Assembly (NCBI RefSeq): GCF_000007705.1
Contig: NC_005085.1
Span: 2,179,752 to 2,243,751, forward strand
Origin: Chromobacterium violaceum ATCC 12472
GTDB taxonomy: Bacteria > Pseudomonadota > Gammaproteobacteria > Burkholderiales > Chromobacteriaceae
Direction: 5' to 3'
DNA length: 64,000 bases
Shown: positions 44,563 through 58,284 of the stretch, in pieces
How positions within the stretch are numbered: the stretch's first letter is position 1
Layout of the letters: the number at the start of each line of letters is the position of its first letter
Made by a program: the position numbers and the translations under genes
The notes under the pieces: model-generated
Databases searched by the model: none
What the model was told of the DNA's origin: nothing
The model's input: only the letters and a program-made list of their open reading frames with translations

Positions 44563-45864
44563 TCAGAACAGCGACAGCCACAGGCCGCTGGCGGTCGCGG
44601 TCATGAAGCCGGCGAGGATGGACGCCGCCAGCGCGCGCATGCCGATGGCGGCCAGTTCCTGCTGGCGCTCCGGCGCCAGCGCGCCGATGCCGGCCACGCA
44701 GATGCCCACCGACGACAGATTGGAGAAGCTGGCCAGCGCGAAGGTGGAGATCATCACCGTCGGCGCGGACAGCGTGCCGGCGGCCTTCATCTTGGCCAGG
44801 TCCATGTAGGCGATGAACTCGTTGAGGACGATCTTCTGCCCCAGCAGGCTGCCGACGCCCAGCGTCTCGCTCCAGCCGATGCCCATCAGGAAGGCGAACA
44901 CGCGGAACACCTGGCCCACCAGGTATTGCAGCGTCAGGCCGTCGAACATGCTGTGGGTGGACGCCTGGATGGCGGCGTTGACGCCCAGCAGCTCGCCCAG
45001 GCCGTCCTTCACCAGGAAGTTGGCCAGCGCGATCAACGCCACGATGGCCAGCAGGATGGTGGCGACGGCGGCGGCCATCTTCATGCCGTCCAGCGCGCCG
45101 GTCACCACCGCGCTGACGAAATTGCCCTCGCTCTTTTCCCTGGACGACTGCAGCTTGCTGCTGGACAGCGCCTCGGGCGAGGTTTCCGGGAACATGATCT
45201 TGCAGAACACCACCGCGCCGGCCGCGTTCATGCAGGAGGCAGTCAGCAAGTAGGTGGCGAAGCGCGCCTGCTCTGCCGTGTCCGATCCGCCGAGAAAGGC
45301 GACGTAGGCCGCCAGCACGCCGCCCGACAGCGTGGACATGCCGGCGATCATGATGCAGGCCAGTTCGGAGCGGGTCATGTGGCGGATGTAGGGGCGGACC
45401 AGCAGCGGCGCTTCGGTCTGGCCGAGGAAGATGTTGGCGGCGGCCACTACGCTTTCCGGGCCGGAGATGCCCATGCTGCGCTTCATCGCCCAGGCTAGGC
45501 CGGCGACCACGCGCTGCAGGATGCCGAAATGGTAGAGCAGGGCGCTGAAGGCGGAGAAGAAGATGATCACCGGCAGCACGGTGAAGGCGAACAGGAAGCC
45601 CAGCTTGCCGCTGGGTTTGGCCAGATCGCCGAAAATGAAGCCCGCGCCGTCGCCGGCGAAGCTCAGCACCTTGGCGAAGCCGGCGCCGAAGGCGGAGACG
45701 CCGTGGTGGACGGCGGGCACGTAGTTGATCAGCAGGAACAGGCCGTTCTGGATGGCGAGGCCGATCAGCACGGTGCGCCAGTTGACGGCGCGGCGGTTGG
45801 TCGAAAACAGATAGGCGGCGGCGACGAGAAGCAGCATGCCGGCCAGTGCTTGGATGGTATTCAC
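44563..45864 (-). CDS. nupC: NupC-type concentrative nucleoside transporter
   Basis: A 433-residue inner-membrane symporter bringing in nucleosides. CNT family motifs include the gate and core helices with GFLFAFTVLPVIIFFSAFSALLYHFG, GPESVVAAANIFLGQTEAPLLVRPYI (Gln-Thr-Glu nucleoside site) and MTRSELACIMIAGMSTLSGG. Eight or more membrane segments are visible. It is monocistronic, with a terminator after it. Confidence 0.93.
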   Translation of the reverse strand: MNTIQALAGMLLLVAAAYLFSTNRRAVNWRTVLIGLAIQNGLFLLINYVPAVHHGVSAFGAGFAKVLSFAGDGAGFIFGDLAKPSGKLGFLFAFTVLPVIIFFSAFSALLYHFGILQRVVAGLAWAMKRSMGISGPESVVAAANIFLGQTEAPLLVRPYIRHMTRSELACIMIAGMSTLSGGVLAAYVAFLGGSDTAEQARFATYLLTASCMNAAGAVVFCKIMFPETSPEALSSSKLQSSREKSEGNFVSAVVTGALDGMKMAAAVATILLAIVALIALANFLVKDGLGELLGVNAAIQASTHSMFDGLTLQYLVGQVFRVFAFLMGIGWSETLGVGSLLGQKIVLNEFIAYMDLAKMKAAGTLSAPTVMISTFALASFSNLSSVGICVAGIGALAPERQQELAAIGMRALAASILAGFMTATASGLWLSLF

Positions 45865-46047
45865 GGAGGCCCTTGGACTAGCGATGGGCGGCGTGTCGGC
45901 GCCCGTCGAGTCCCGGATGCCTTGCGCCGCGCCAAATCATGATTGGCTAATGCTTGAAGGCGCGGCATTTTACAGCAAAAGGCCATCCCCCCGAAAGGGA
46001 AAAGGCCTGCTGCGGCGCATTTTACCCGGATGGGGTGGGCAGGGCGC

Positions 46048-46218
46048 TTAGCCCGAGGACTTGTCGTCTTCGTGGGTGGCGTCGTCGTCCATCAGGATGC
46101 GATGGGCGGGGCCCTGCATGTCGTCGAACTGGCCGGAGCGGGTGGCCCACCAGAAAATGGCGCCGATCACGAAGACCAGCACCAGGCTGAGCGGGATGAG
46201 CAGGTAGAGGCTTTCCAT
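46048..46218 (-). CDS. ccoS: Cytochrome oxidase cbb3 assembly protein CcoS
   Basis: A 56-residue membrane protein needed for maturation of cbb3-type cytochrome oxidase. It has one N-terminal helix (MESLYLLIPLSLVLVFVIGA, then IFWWATRSGQFDDMQGPA) and a short acidic tail ending HEDDKSSG. The motif W-A-x-R-S-G-Q-F-D-D is the CcoS hallmark. The start shares one base with the ccoI stop (TGATG), so the two are translationally coupled. It is easily missed because of its size. ccoNOPQ are not in this window. Confidence 0.9.
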   Translation of the reverse strand: MESLYLLIPLSLVLVFVIGAIFWWATRSGQFDDMQGPAHRILMDDDATHEDDKSSG

Positions 46219-48644
46219 CAGGGATTCCGTTTGACGAGACGCAATGCGTTGCCGACCACCAACAGCGAGCTCAGGGCCATGCCCAGGCTGGCCAGCCAGG
46301 GCGTGACGTGGCCCAGCATCGCCAGCGGCAGCGCGACGACATTATACCCGGCCGCCCAGACAAGGTTCTGCCGGATCACCGCCAGCGCGCGCCGGCTGAG
46401 GACCAGGGAATCGCCGATCAGGCCCAGCCGGTCGCCCATCAGCACCATGTCGCCGCTGGCGCGGGCGACGTCGGTGCCGCCGCCCATGGCGATGGACACG
46501 TCGGCGCGCGCCAGCACCGGCGCGTCGTTGACGCCGTCGCCGACCATCAGCACTCGCCGTCCCTTGGCCTGCAGCGCGGCGACGTAGGCGAGCTTGTCTT
46601 CCGGCGTCGCGCGCGAGCGCCACCGCGTGATGCCGAGCCTGGCGGCCAGTCCGGCCACCGGGCCTTCGCCGTCGCCGCTGAGCAGATGGACGGCCAGTCC
46701 GCGGCGAGTCAATTCGGCCATCAGCGCCGCCGCGTCGTCGCGGCAGGCGTCGCCGATGGCGAAGCGGGCCTGCACGCCGTCGGCGTCCGCCAGCAGCACC
46801 TGGGTGCAGTCCGGCTGCCAGCCGGCGTCCTCGTCCACTTCGCGGCCCAGCCAGGCGGCGATGAAGGGGGCGGAGCCGAGCCGCCACTCGCGGCCGTCTA
46901 CGCCGCCGGCCACGCCGCCGCCGGGGTGGTTGATCAAGCCGTCCGCCTGCGGCCTGTCCGCCGGCGCGGCGGCCAGGATGGCCTGCGCCAGCGGGTGCTC
47001 GGATCCCTGTTCCAGCGCGGCGGCGACAGCCAGCGCGCGGTGCGCGTCCAGCGGGCCGCGCGTTTCCAGCAGCCGCATCTGGCCGTGGGTGAGGGTGCCG
47101 GTCTTGTCGAACACCGCGTCGTCCGCCTTGGCCAGCGTTTCCAGCGCGTGGCCGCGGGTGGTCAGCACGCCCAGCGAGGCCAGGCGGCCGCTGGCGGCGG
47201 TGAGCGCGGCCGGGGTGGCCAGCGACAACGCGCAGGGGCAGGAGATGACCAGCACCGCCACCATGATCCACAGCGCGCGGCCTGGGTCTATGAAATGCCA
47301 GCCGATGTAGCTGCCGGCGGCGGCCAGCAGCAAGAACGCGACGAACCAGCTGGCGAAGCGGTCGGCCAGCACGGCCAGCCGGGGTTTTTCCGCCAGCGCC
47401 TGGTCCAGCAGCCGCACGATGCCGGCCAGCCGGGTGGATTGGCCCGCCTGTTCCACGCGCAGCACCAGCGGGCTGGAGGTGTTGACGCTGCCGGCGATCA
47501 CCGCGTCGCCGGGCGCTTTGGCGATGGGGCGGCTCTCGCCGGTGAGCAGCGATTCGTTGCTGGCGCTGCGGCCGTCCAGCACCACGCCGTCGGCGGGAAT
47601 GGTTTCGCCGGGCTTGACCAGGATCACGTCGCCGGGGTTCAGGCCGGCCACCGTGGCCTCGCGGCTGTCCCGGCTGTGCGGCCAGTTGTCCAGCCGGTGG
47701 GCGAAGGCCGGCACCAGCTTGACCAGGCTTTCGCTGGCGGCGCCGGCCTTGCGGCGGGCGATGCCTTCCAGGTAGCGGCCGCCCAGCAGCAGGAAGACGA
47801 ACATCGACACCGAGTCGAAGTAGATGCCATGCTCCACCTTGTGGATCAGCGCCCAGAAGCTGGCGGCGAAGGCGGTGAGGATGCCGATGCTGACCGGCGT
47901 GTCCATGCCGACGCGGCCGGTTTTCAAGTCGCGCCAGGTGTTGCGGTAGAAGGGCAGGGCCGAATACAGCAGCACCGGCAGCGTCAGGATGAAGCTGGAC
48001 CAGTGCAGCAGCCACAGGAAATCGGGCGCGATGTCGCCGTCCGGCGCCAGATAGACCGGCACCGCGTACATCATCACCTGCATCATCGACAGGCCGGCCA
48101 CCCACAGCCGGGTCAGCGCCTGCTTGCGCTCCTTCTGTTGCAGCTTTTCCTGGCGGTCGGCGTCGTAGGGATGGGCGCGATAGCCTATCGCCGCCACCGC
48201 CTCCAGGATGGCGGACAGCTGCACGCGGCCGTTGTCCCAGCGCACGCGGGCGCGCTGGGTGCTGTAGTTGATGTCTACGCCCAGCACGCCGGGCAGGCGG
48301 CGGATGTGCTGCTCGTTCAGCCAGATGCAGGCGGCGCAGGTGATGCCTTCCAGCATCAGCGAGGCTTCGCGGATGTTTTCGCTCTCGACGCGGACGAAGC
48401 CGCGCTGCAGCTCCTCGCTGTCGTACAGCTTGATCTGCTCCAGCACCGCTTGCGGCAGCGCCTCGGCGCGGGCCGCGCCCTCGGTGCGGTGCTTGTAGTA
48501 GTCGGACAGGCCGGATTCGATGATGGTGGCGGCCACCGCCTGGCAGCCGGCGCAGCAGGCGGGCTCTTCGCGCTGGCGGTAGCGGATGGGGAAGCTGGCG
48601 CCGGCGGGCACCGGCAAACCGCAATGGAAACAGTTCTCGCTCAT
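46218..48644 (-). CDS. ccoI: Copper-exporting P1B-type ATPase CcoI/FixI
   Basis: An 808-residue copper P-type ATPase supplying copper to the cbb3 oxidase. The N-terminus has the FixI/CcoI-specific cysteine cluster (CFHCGLPV, ACCAGC) and a heavy-metal-associated domain with Cys103 and Cys106 (TCAAC). The intramembrane CPC is residues 469-471, the phosphorylated Asp is 513 (DKTGTLT), and GDGVNDAPVLARAD closes the ATP domain. About eight membrane helices are present. It forms a two-gene unit with ccoS. Confidence 0.93.
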   Translation of the reverse strand: MSENCFHCGLPVPAGASFPIRYRQREEPACCAGCQAVAATIIESGLSDYYKHRTEGAARAEALPQAVLEQIKLYDSEELQRGFVRVESENIREASLMLEGITCAACIWLNEQHIRRLPGVLGVDINYSTQRARVRWDNGRVQLSAILEAVAAIGYRAHPYDADRQEKLQQKERKQALTRLWVAGLSMMQVMMYAVPVYLAPDGDIAPDFLWLLHWSSFILTLPVLLYSALPFYRNTWRDLKTGRVGMDTPVSIGILTAFAASFWALIHKVEHGIYFDSVSMFVFLLLGGRYLEGIARRKAGAASESLVKLVPAFAHRLDNWPHSRDSREATVAGLNPGDVILVKPGETIPADGVVLDGRSASNESLLTGESRPIAKAPGDAVIAGSVNTSSPLVLRVEQAGQSTRLAGIVRLLDQALAEKPRLAVLADRFASWFVAFLLLAAAGSYIGWHFIDPGRALWIMVAVLVISCPCALSLATPAALTAASGRLASLGVLTTRGHALETLAKADDAVFDKTGTLTHGQMRLLETRGPLDAHRALAVAAALEQGSEHPLAQAILAAAPADRPQADGLINHPGGGVAGGVDGREWRLGSAPFIAAWLGREVDEDAGWQPDCTQVLLADADGVQARFAIGDACRDDAAALMAELTRRGLAVHLLSGDGEGPVAGLAARLGITRWRSRATPEDKLAYVAALQAKGRRVLMVGDGVNDAPVLARADVSIAMGGGTDVARASGDMVLMGDRLGLIGDSLVLSRRALAVIRQNLVWAAGYNVVALPLAMLGHVTPWLASLGMALSSLLVVGNALRLVKRNP

Positions 48645-48787
48645 GACGTAGGATTGTAATCAAAGCCGGCGCGCGATGCTTGATCCAGCGCATGGCAATG
48701 TTTTTCGATGCGGATTATTTCAACGCGGCGCTTGCGCTCGGGGCGCATGTCCGCATTTGTCGGATATCAATCAAGGGGGAAGTCCGA

Positions 48788-49786
48788 ATGGAAAAAATGT
48801 CGGCCATCGTGCAGCAGGCGCCGGGCGGCGTGGAAACGATGGAAATGGGGGAGTGGGACAAGCCGCGCGCGGCGCCGGGCAAATTGCTGGTGCGGGTGAT
48901 GGCGGCCGGCGTCAACCGCGCCGACCTGATGCAGCGCGAGGGCCGCTATCCGCCGCCGCCGGGCGCCAGCCCGTTGATGGGCCTGGAGGTGGCCGGCGTG
49001 GTGGAGGAGGCGGTCGGCGATTCCGCCTTCCAGCCGGGCGACGCGGTGTTCGGCCTGGTGGAGGGCGGCGGTTATGCCGAATACGCGCTGCTGGACCAGT
49101 CGCTGGCGATCGCCAAGCCCGACCAGCTGTCCTGGGTGGAGGCCGCCGGCTTGCCGGAGGCCTGGATGACGGCCTGGTTCAACCTGGTGGTGAAGGCCGG
49201 GCTGCAGGCCGGCGAACGGGCCTTGATCCATGCCGGCGCCAGCGGCGTCGGCGTCGCGGCGATCCAGCTGGCGAGGCTGCTCGGCGCGGAAGCCTTCGCC
49301 AGCGCCGGCAGCGCCGAGAAACTGGCCTTCTGCCGCGAACTGGGGGCGAGCCAGGTGTTCAACTACCATGAGACGCCGGCTTTCGGCGAGCGGGTCAAGG
49401 CCTGGGGCGGCGCCGACGTGGTGCTGGACCCGGTGGGCGCCAGCCACCTGGCGGAAAACCTGCAGGCGTTGAACCCGGATGGACGCCTGGTCAATATCGG
49501 CCTGATGGGCGGCCTGAAGGCCGAACTGGATTTCGGCCGCCTGCTGATGAAGCGCATCAGCCTGATCGGCTCCACGCTGCGTCCGCAGCCGTTGGCGGTC
49601 AAGGCCGAGCTGGCCGCCGCGCTGCGCGATCTGATCCTGCCGGCCTTGCTGGAGGGCCGGGCGCGCGCCGTGGTGGACAGCAGCTATCCCTGGACCCAGG
49701 TGCGGGACGCGCACGCTTACGTCGCGGACAACCGCAATCTGGGCAAGGTGGTGCTGACGCTGTTTCCGGTGATGGCGGGCGGTTGA
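48788..49786 (+). CDS. NAD(P)H quinone oxidoreductase, PIG3 family
   Basis: A 332-residue zinc-free medium-chain reductase. It has the GVNRADLMQREGRYPPPPGAS signature of the TP53I3/PIG3-like family, the cofactor-binding IHAGASGVGVAAIQLARLLGA and a C-terminal VVLTLFP. It lacks the zinc-binding cysteines of true alcohol dehydrogenases. The ATG at 48788 is favoured because a purine-rich GGGGGAAG lies about 6 bases upstream; a longer frame adds 36 unconserved residues. It is divergent from ccoI and followed by a terminator. Confidence 0.87.
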   Translation: MEKMSAIVQQAPGGVETMEMGEWDKPRAAPGKLLVRVMAAGVNRADLMQREGRYPPPPGASPLMGLEVAGVVEEAVGDSAFQPGDAVFGLVEGGGYAEYALLDQSLAIAKPDQLSWVEAAGLPEAWMTAWFNLVVKAGLQAGERALIHAGASGVGVAAIQLARLLGAEAFASAGSAEKLAFCRELGASQVFNYHETPAFGERVKAWGGADVVLDPVGASHLAENLQALNPDGRLVNIGLMGGLKAELDFGRLLMKRISLIGSTLRPQPLAVKAELAAALRDLILPALLEGRARAVVDSSYPWTQVRDAHAYVADNRNLGKVVLTLFPVMAGG

Positions 49787-49812
49787 ACGTTTCTTCGCCG
49801 CGGCGAGGAATG

Positions 49813-49845
49813 AAAAACGGAAGCCCGTAGGCTTCCGTTTGCTTT
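49813..49845. terminator. Bidirectional terminator between the quinone reductase gene and purL
   Basis: AAAAACGGAAGCC, loop CGTA, GGCTTCCGTTTGCTTT. Confidence 0.82.
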
Positions 49846-49867
49846 GCGCTGCGGCAGGCGGCGTCGA

Positions 49868-54314
<4,447 letters not shown>

Positions 54315-54335
54315 CCCGATCGGGATGGATGGCGG

Positions 54336-54359
54336 AAGGCGGCCCCGGGCCGCCTTTTT
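54336..54359 (+). terminator. Terminator of glnB
   Basis: AAGGCGGC, CCCGG, GCCGCCTTTTT. Confidence 0.85.
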
Positions 54360-54366
54360 CGCGCGC

Positions 54367-55002
54367 TCAGCGCGCCAGAATCAGGCGCAGGCCCAGCGCG
54401 ATGAAAACGGTGCCGGCCACGCGATCAAGCCGCTGGCTGGCTTTGCGGCTTTTCGCCAGCCACTGGCAGACGTGGCCGGAAAAATAGCCAAGCGCGCCGA
54501 AGATCAGCGCGCCCTGCAGCGTGAACAGCGCGCCCAGGATGGCGGTCTGCAGGCCGACAGGGCCTTGCGCCGGATTGACGAACTGCGGCAGGAAGGCAAG
54601 GAAGAACAGCACCACCTTGGGATTGATCGCGTTGGCGATCAGGCCGCGGCGGAAGGTGGCGGCCAGCGATCCCTGGGGGCCGCCGACCTGGGCGTCCGCG
54701 TCGAAGCTGGCGCCGGAGCTGCGTATGGCGCCCCAGCCCAGGTAAACCAGGTAAGCGCCGCCGGCGATCTTGAGCGCGGCGAAGGCGAGCGGCGAGGCGG
54801 CGATCAGCGCGCTGACGCCCAGCGCGGCCAGCAGCGTGTGGTTCAGGCAACCCAGCGCGCAGCCCAGGCCGAAGGCCATGCCCTGGCGGCGGCCGCGGGA
54901 GATGCCCTGGCTCAGCACCATCAGGTTGTCGGGCCCGGGGGTGACGGTGATCAGCATGGCGGCAGCGAGAAAGGCGGCCAGTTGCGGCAGGGTGACGAGC
55001 AT
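54367..55002 (-). CDS. LysE/RhtB family amino acid exporter
   Basis: A 211-residue inner-membrane exporter. Six hydrophobic segments and the family opening FLAAAMLITVTPGPDNLMVLSQGISRGRRQG are present, together with RRGLIANAINPKVVLFFLAFLPQF in the centre. The substrate among amino acids is not readable from sequence. The start at 55002 gives the family N-terminus; an upstream extension of 71 residues is not supported. Confidence 0.9.
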   Translation of the reverse strand: MLVTLPQLAAFLAAAMLITVTPGPDNLMVLSQGISRGRRQGMAFGLGCALGCLNHTLLAALGVSALIAASPLAFAALKIAGGAYLVYLGWGAIRSSGASFDADAQVGGPQGSLAATFRRGLIANAINPKVVLFFLAFLPQFVNPAQGPVGLQTAILGALFTLQGALIFGALGYFSGHVCQWLAKSRKASQRLDRVAGTVFIALGLRLILAR

Positions 55003-55132
55003 GGCGGATTTCCGGGATTTGTTTGATTGTCGTCGATAAAACCATTTCCGGCCTGTCTTGGCAATGGCATGACGGGTGACAAGCGGCAACGCCGCTACTA
55101 GAATGCGGCAGGTTATTAGCGAGGATCGTTTT

Positions 55133-55633
55133 ATGCCGTCTTTTGATGTCGTTTCCGAAGTAAACAAGGTGGAAGTGCGCAACGCGCTGGACCAGGCCAA
55201 CAAGGAAGTGTCCACCCGTTACGATTTCAAGGGCAGTGACGCCCGCATCGAATTCAACGACAAGGAAGTGACGCTGTTCGCCGATACCGAGTTCCAGCTG
55301 GACCAGGTCAACGACATTCTGGTGAACAAGCTGTCCAAGCGCAGCGTCGACGTGCGCAGCCTGGACTACGGCAAGCTGGAGAAGGTGTCCGGCAACAAGG
55401 TGAAAAAGGTGCTGAAGATCAAGGAAGGCCTGGACAGCGATCTGGCGAAGAAGATCGTCAAGCTGCTGAAGGACTCCAAGATGAAGGTGCAGGCCAGCAT
55501 CCAAGGCGAGGCGGTGCGGGTGTCCGGCGCCAAGCGCGACGTGCTGCAGGAAGCCATCGCGCTGCTGAAGGCCGAGATCGCGTCCGATCTGGAAAACGGC
55601 GCGCCGCTGCAGTTCAACAACTTCCGCGACTGA
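55133..55633 (+). CDS. yajQ: YajQ family cyclic-di-GMP / nucleotide-binding protein
   Basis: A 166-residue cytoplasmic protein of the YajQ (UPF0234) family, whose Xanthomonas member binds c-di-GMP and acts on transcription. The start [34 protein letters not shown] is diagnostic, as is the C-terminal [24 protein letters not shown] lies before the ATG. It is divergent from the LysE gene and convergent with dapA. Confidence 0.94.
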   Translation: MPSFDVVSEVNKVEVRNALDQANKEVSTRYDFKGSDARIEFNDKEVTLFADTEFQLDQVNDILVNKLSKRSVDVRSLDYGKLEKVSGNKVKKVLKIKEGLDSDLAKKIVKLLKDSKMKVQASIQGEAVRVSGAKRDVLQEAIALLKAEIASDLENGAPLQFNNFRD

Positions 55634-55660
55634 CTCCCGCCGCGCGGCGCGCCAGTCACG

Positions 55661-55689
55661 AAAAAGGAGACCCAAGGGTCTCCTTTTTT
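55661..55689. terminator. Bidirectional terminator between yajQ and dapA
   Basis: AAAAAGGAGACCC, AA, GGGTCTCCTTTTTT. Confidence 0.9.
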
Positions 55690-55704
55690 ATTGCCGGCGG
55701 CCGC

Positions 55705-56607
55705 TCAGCGCTGGGCGGCGCGCCAGGCCTCCAGCTCGCGCCATATTTCCGCGGCGCGCGCCTCGACGCCGGCAGGCGTCGCCGGCAGCGGCAGCCTGCA
55801 TTCGCCGACAGCCAGGCCCAGGGCGCGCAGCATCGCCTTCACCGACATCGAGTACACCGAATCGTCGGTGTTGGAATAGGCATAGGACGGCATCAACGCG
55901 GCGTTGATCTCGCGGGCGCGGCCCGCGTCGCCCCGCTCGAAGGCGGCGATCATCTCGGCGAACTCCGGGCCGGTCCAGTGGGTGGAGGTGCCCACCACGC
56001 CCACCGCGCCGACCGCCAGCAGGGGCAGGGTCAGCGCGTCGTCGCCGGAGTAGAGCTCGAAATGCTCTCCGGCCTCGGCCACCAGCCGCGCGGCGGCGGC
56101 GGGGTCGCAGGTGGCGTCCTTGAAGGCGACGATATTGTCCACCTCGCGGAACAGCCGCAGCAGCACGTCGTGGGCGATGCGGCGGCCGGTGCGGCCGGGG
56201 ACGTCGTAGATCATCACCGGCAGCCGGGTGGCGGCGGCCAGCGCGCGGAAGTGGGCCTCGATGCCGGCCTGCGGCGGGCGGTTGTAGTACGGAGAGACCA
56301 GGAACACGCCGGCGGCGCCGGCCGCCTCGGCCCGGGCGGTCATCGCCAGCGCGTGGCGGGTGTCGTTGCTGCCGGTGCCTGCCAGCACCGGAATGGTCAC
56401 TGCGTCGCTGACCGCGCGGATCAGGTCGAAGCGCTCGGCGTCGTCCAGCGTGGGCGCCTCGCCGGTGGTGGCGGCCAGCACCAGCGCGTCGCTGCCGTTA
56501 TCCGCCAGGTGGCGCGCCAGCGCGCGCGCCGCGTCGAGGTTGAGCCGGCCGTCGCCGTCGAACGGCGTCACCATCGCGGTCAGCACCTTGCCCCAGTGTT
56601 TTGCCAT
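55705..56607 (-). CDS. dapA: 4-hydroxy-tetrahydrodipicolinate synthase
   Basis: A 300-residue TIM-barrel class I aldolase for the first committed step of lysine and diaminopimelate synthesis. Schiff-base Lys163 (VAFKDATC), Tyr134 (IYDVPGRTGRR, with Arg139) and the TTGEAPTL threonines near residues 47-53 match DapA. Related pyruvate aldolases share the fold, so a second dapA-like copy elsewhere could carry the housekeeping role. It lies apart from other lysine genes. Confidence 0.86.
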   Translation of the reverse strand: MAKHWGKVLTAMVTPFDGDGRLNLDAARALARHLADNGSDALVLAATTGEAPTLDDAERFDLIRAVSDAVTIPVLAGTGSNDTRHALAMTARAEAAGAAGVFLVSPYYNRPPQAGIEAHFRALAAATRLPVMIYDVPGRTGRRIAHDVLLRLFREVDNIVAFKDATCDPAAAARLVAEAGEHFELYSGDDALTLPLLAVGAVGVVGTSTHWTGPEFAEMIAAFERGDAGRAREINAALMPSYAYSNTDDSVYSMSVKAMLRALGLAVGECRLPLPATPAGVEARAAEIWRELEAWRAAQR

Positions 56608-56684
56608 GTCAGCCCCTTTTTATTTTTGCGTGAAGACAGGCAGGGATGATACTCCTCGCCCCTGGGCGCGGGAACCCGCGGCGC

Positions 56685-57071
56685 TTACCAAAGCTTGGGA
56701 TCCAGCTCCTTGATGCGCTGTTCGGTGCGCTCGATCTTGCAGTCGAGGAAGACGGCGTTGCGGATGCTGCCGTCGATGTAAATCTGGTACTTGGTGTTGC
56801 AATCGGCGTCGCGGAAAGCGATCCATTTGCGCTGCGCCTGGATCAGCAGCGCGGACGGTTTGTCCTTGGCGCCGCCCTGGGCTTCGTCGGCGCGCAGTTT
56901 CTGCAGCAGCGCGCGGTAGCGTTCGTTGAGCAGCTTGTCGCGGCCGTCGAACTGCTTTTGCTTGCAGTCGTTGATTTCCAGCGTGTTGTTGGCGTTCTGG
57001 CAGGGATCGTCTTCGGCCAGGGCGGCATGGCTGGCGAACAGCGCCAGCAGGGCGAGGAGGCAGGGCTTCAT
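56685..57071 (-). CDS. LprI-like (DUF1311) secreted protein
   Basis: A 128-residue exported protein with a signal peptide (LLALLALFASHAALA) and the DUF1311/LprI pattern: CQNANNTLEINDCKQKQFDGRDKLLNERYRALLQKL, then IQAQRKWIAFRDADC and NAVFLDCKIERTEQRIKEL, with four conserved cysteines. Some members inhibit host lysozyme. Whether this one does is not known. Confidence 0.83.
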   Translation of the reverse strand: MKPCLLALLALFASHAALAEDDPCQNANNTLEINDCKQKQFDGRDKLLNERYRALLQKLRADEAQGGAKDKPSALLIQAQRKWIAFRDADCNTKYQIYIDGSIRNAVFLDCKIERTEQRIKELDPKLW

Positions 57072-57149
57072 CGCTAAACTCCTTGTTGGGGTGAAGGCTT
57101 GCGATTATAGCCCGCCAGGCGGGCGCGGCGCGCCCGCCGGCACTGTAGT

Positions 57150-58007
57150 TCAGGCGCGCAGCCAGCCGGGCAGCAGGCGCTCCGCCGGCAGGGTGCCCAG
57201 CGCGGCGCCGCCGACGATCATGGCGATGGCCAGCGCGGCGCTGCCATCGAGCGCGGCTTGGCCGGAGGCGACCAGCATCAGCGTGGACAGCAGCGGGGTG
57301 GCGTTGCCCAGCGCGCCGGTCTGGCGCGGGTCGCCCAGCTGCATCGCGCGGTTCCAGCACAGGAAGGCCGCGCCCATGGGCAGCAGGCCCAGCACGGCGA
57401 TCATCAGCCACTGGACAGAGGAGGGATGGGCGGCGGGCTCGGTGGCGAAATGCAGGCCCAGCGCCAGCAGGCCGGAGGCGAGGCAGTAGCCGCCGACCGC
57501 GTTGTCCGAGGTGGCGGGCAGGCGGCGGGTGAACAGGCTGTAGGTGGCCCACACCACGGCCGCGCCCAAGGCCATCAGGTAGCCGGGCAGCGCGGACATC
57601 GACAGCGACAGCTTGCCGCCGGTGACGATCAGCGCCGCGCCGGCGAAGCCGATCAGGCTGCCCAGGATGTGGTTGGCGCCCAGCCGGGTGCCCGGCAGCA
57701 GCAGCGGAGACAGCAGCACCATCAACAGCGGCCAGACATAGCTGAGCACGGTGGCGTCCATCACCGGCGCCAGCCGGTAGGCGTTGAACAGGAAGAAATA
57801 GAAGCCGAATATGCCGTAGACGCCATTGGCGAAGTTCTTGGGCGGCACCTTCCATTCCTTGACGCGGCGCGCGGTCAGCAGGCTGCCGAGGATCAGGCCG
57901 ACGCCGGCGACGAAGAACGGCGGCAGGGTATGGGTGAGGGCGCTGAGGGTGGCGACAGAGGCCCACATGGCGATCGCGGCGAGCGCGTACAGCATCGCTT
58001 GATTCAT
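57150..58007 (-). CDS. EamA/DMT superfamily permease
   Basis: A 285-residue inner-membrane protein with ten hydrophobic segments in two EamA repeats (about residues 4-135 and 145-280), the layout of drug/metabolite exporters. The substrate is unknown. The region upstream (58008-58284) is AT-rich and carries the sequence TTTTATGT twice (58024 and 58039), perhaps part of its promoter or an operator. Confidence 0.85.
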   Translation of the reverse strand: MNQAMLYALAAIAMWASVATLSALTHTLPPFFVAGVGLILGSLLTARRVKEWKVPPKNFANGVYGIFGFYFFLFNAYRLAPVMDATVLSYVWPLLMVLLSPLLLPGTRLGANHILGSLIGFAGAALIVTGGKLSLSMSALPGYLMALGAAVVWATYSLFTRRLPATSDNAVGGYCLASGLLALGLHFATEPAAHPSSVQWLMIAVLGLLPMGAAFLCWNRAMQLGDPRQTGALGNATPLLSTLMLVASGQAALDGSAALAIAMIVGGAALGTLPAERLLPGWLRA

Positions 58008-58284
58008 CGATGTCTCTCGTTTGTTTTATGTAAAGATATTTTATGTGTAACGATGGATTGTAAACCAGTTGTTACGTCAAATGCGATGCGATCGGGATGG
58101 GCGGTCTTGCATGGCAGCATGGCGACAAATCATTTGATGCAGATCATCAGCCGCCCGCATGGGCCGACCGGGCAGTTGCCCGCGCCGCCGGTTTGCGGCC
58201 TAGTGTTAAGGATGCGTTTCGTTTCCATCCTGGAGCCGGTTGCGGTCATGGCCGGGCGGGCTCCGCCACGACAGGAGGCAAGCC

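Noticed and set aside
46308-48659. A 783-residue open frame on the plus strand opposite ccoI
   Set aside because: It is rich in Gly, Arg, Ala, Val and Gln with no motif, and lies antisense to a gene with complete P-type ATPase motifs. It is a by-product of GC-rich third positions. The same applies to the long frames opposite purL (49844-52495) and the collagenase gene (622-2574).
58047-58075. GTAAC ... GTTAC inverted repeat upstream of the alcohol dehydrogenase gene
   Set aside because: Only five bases per arm with a 19-base gap, in an AT-rich region where such pairs arise by chance.
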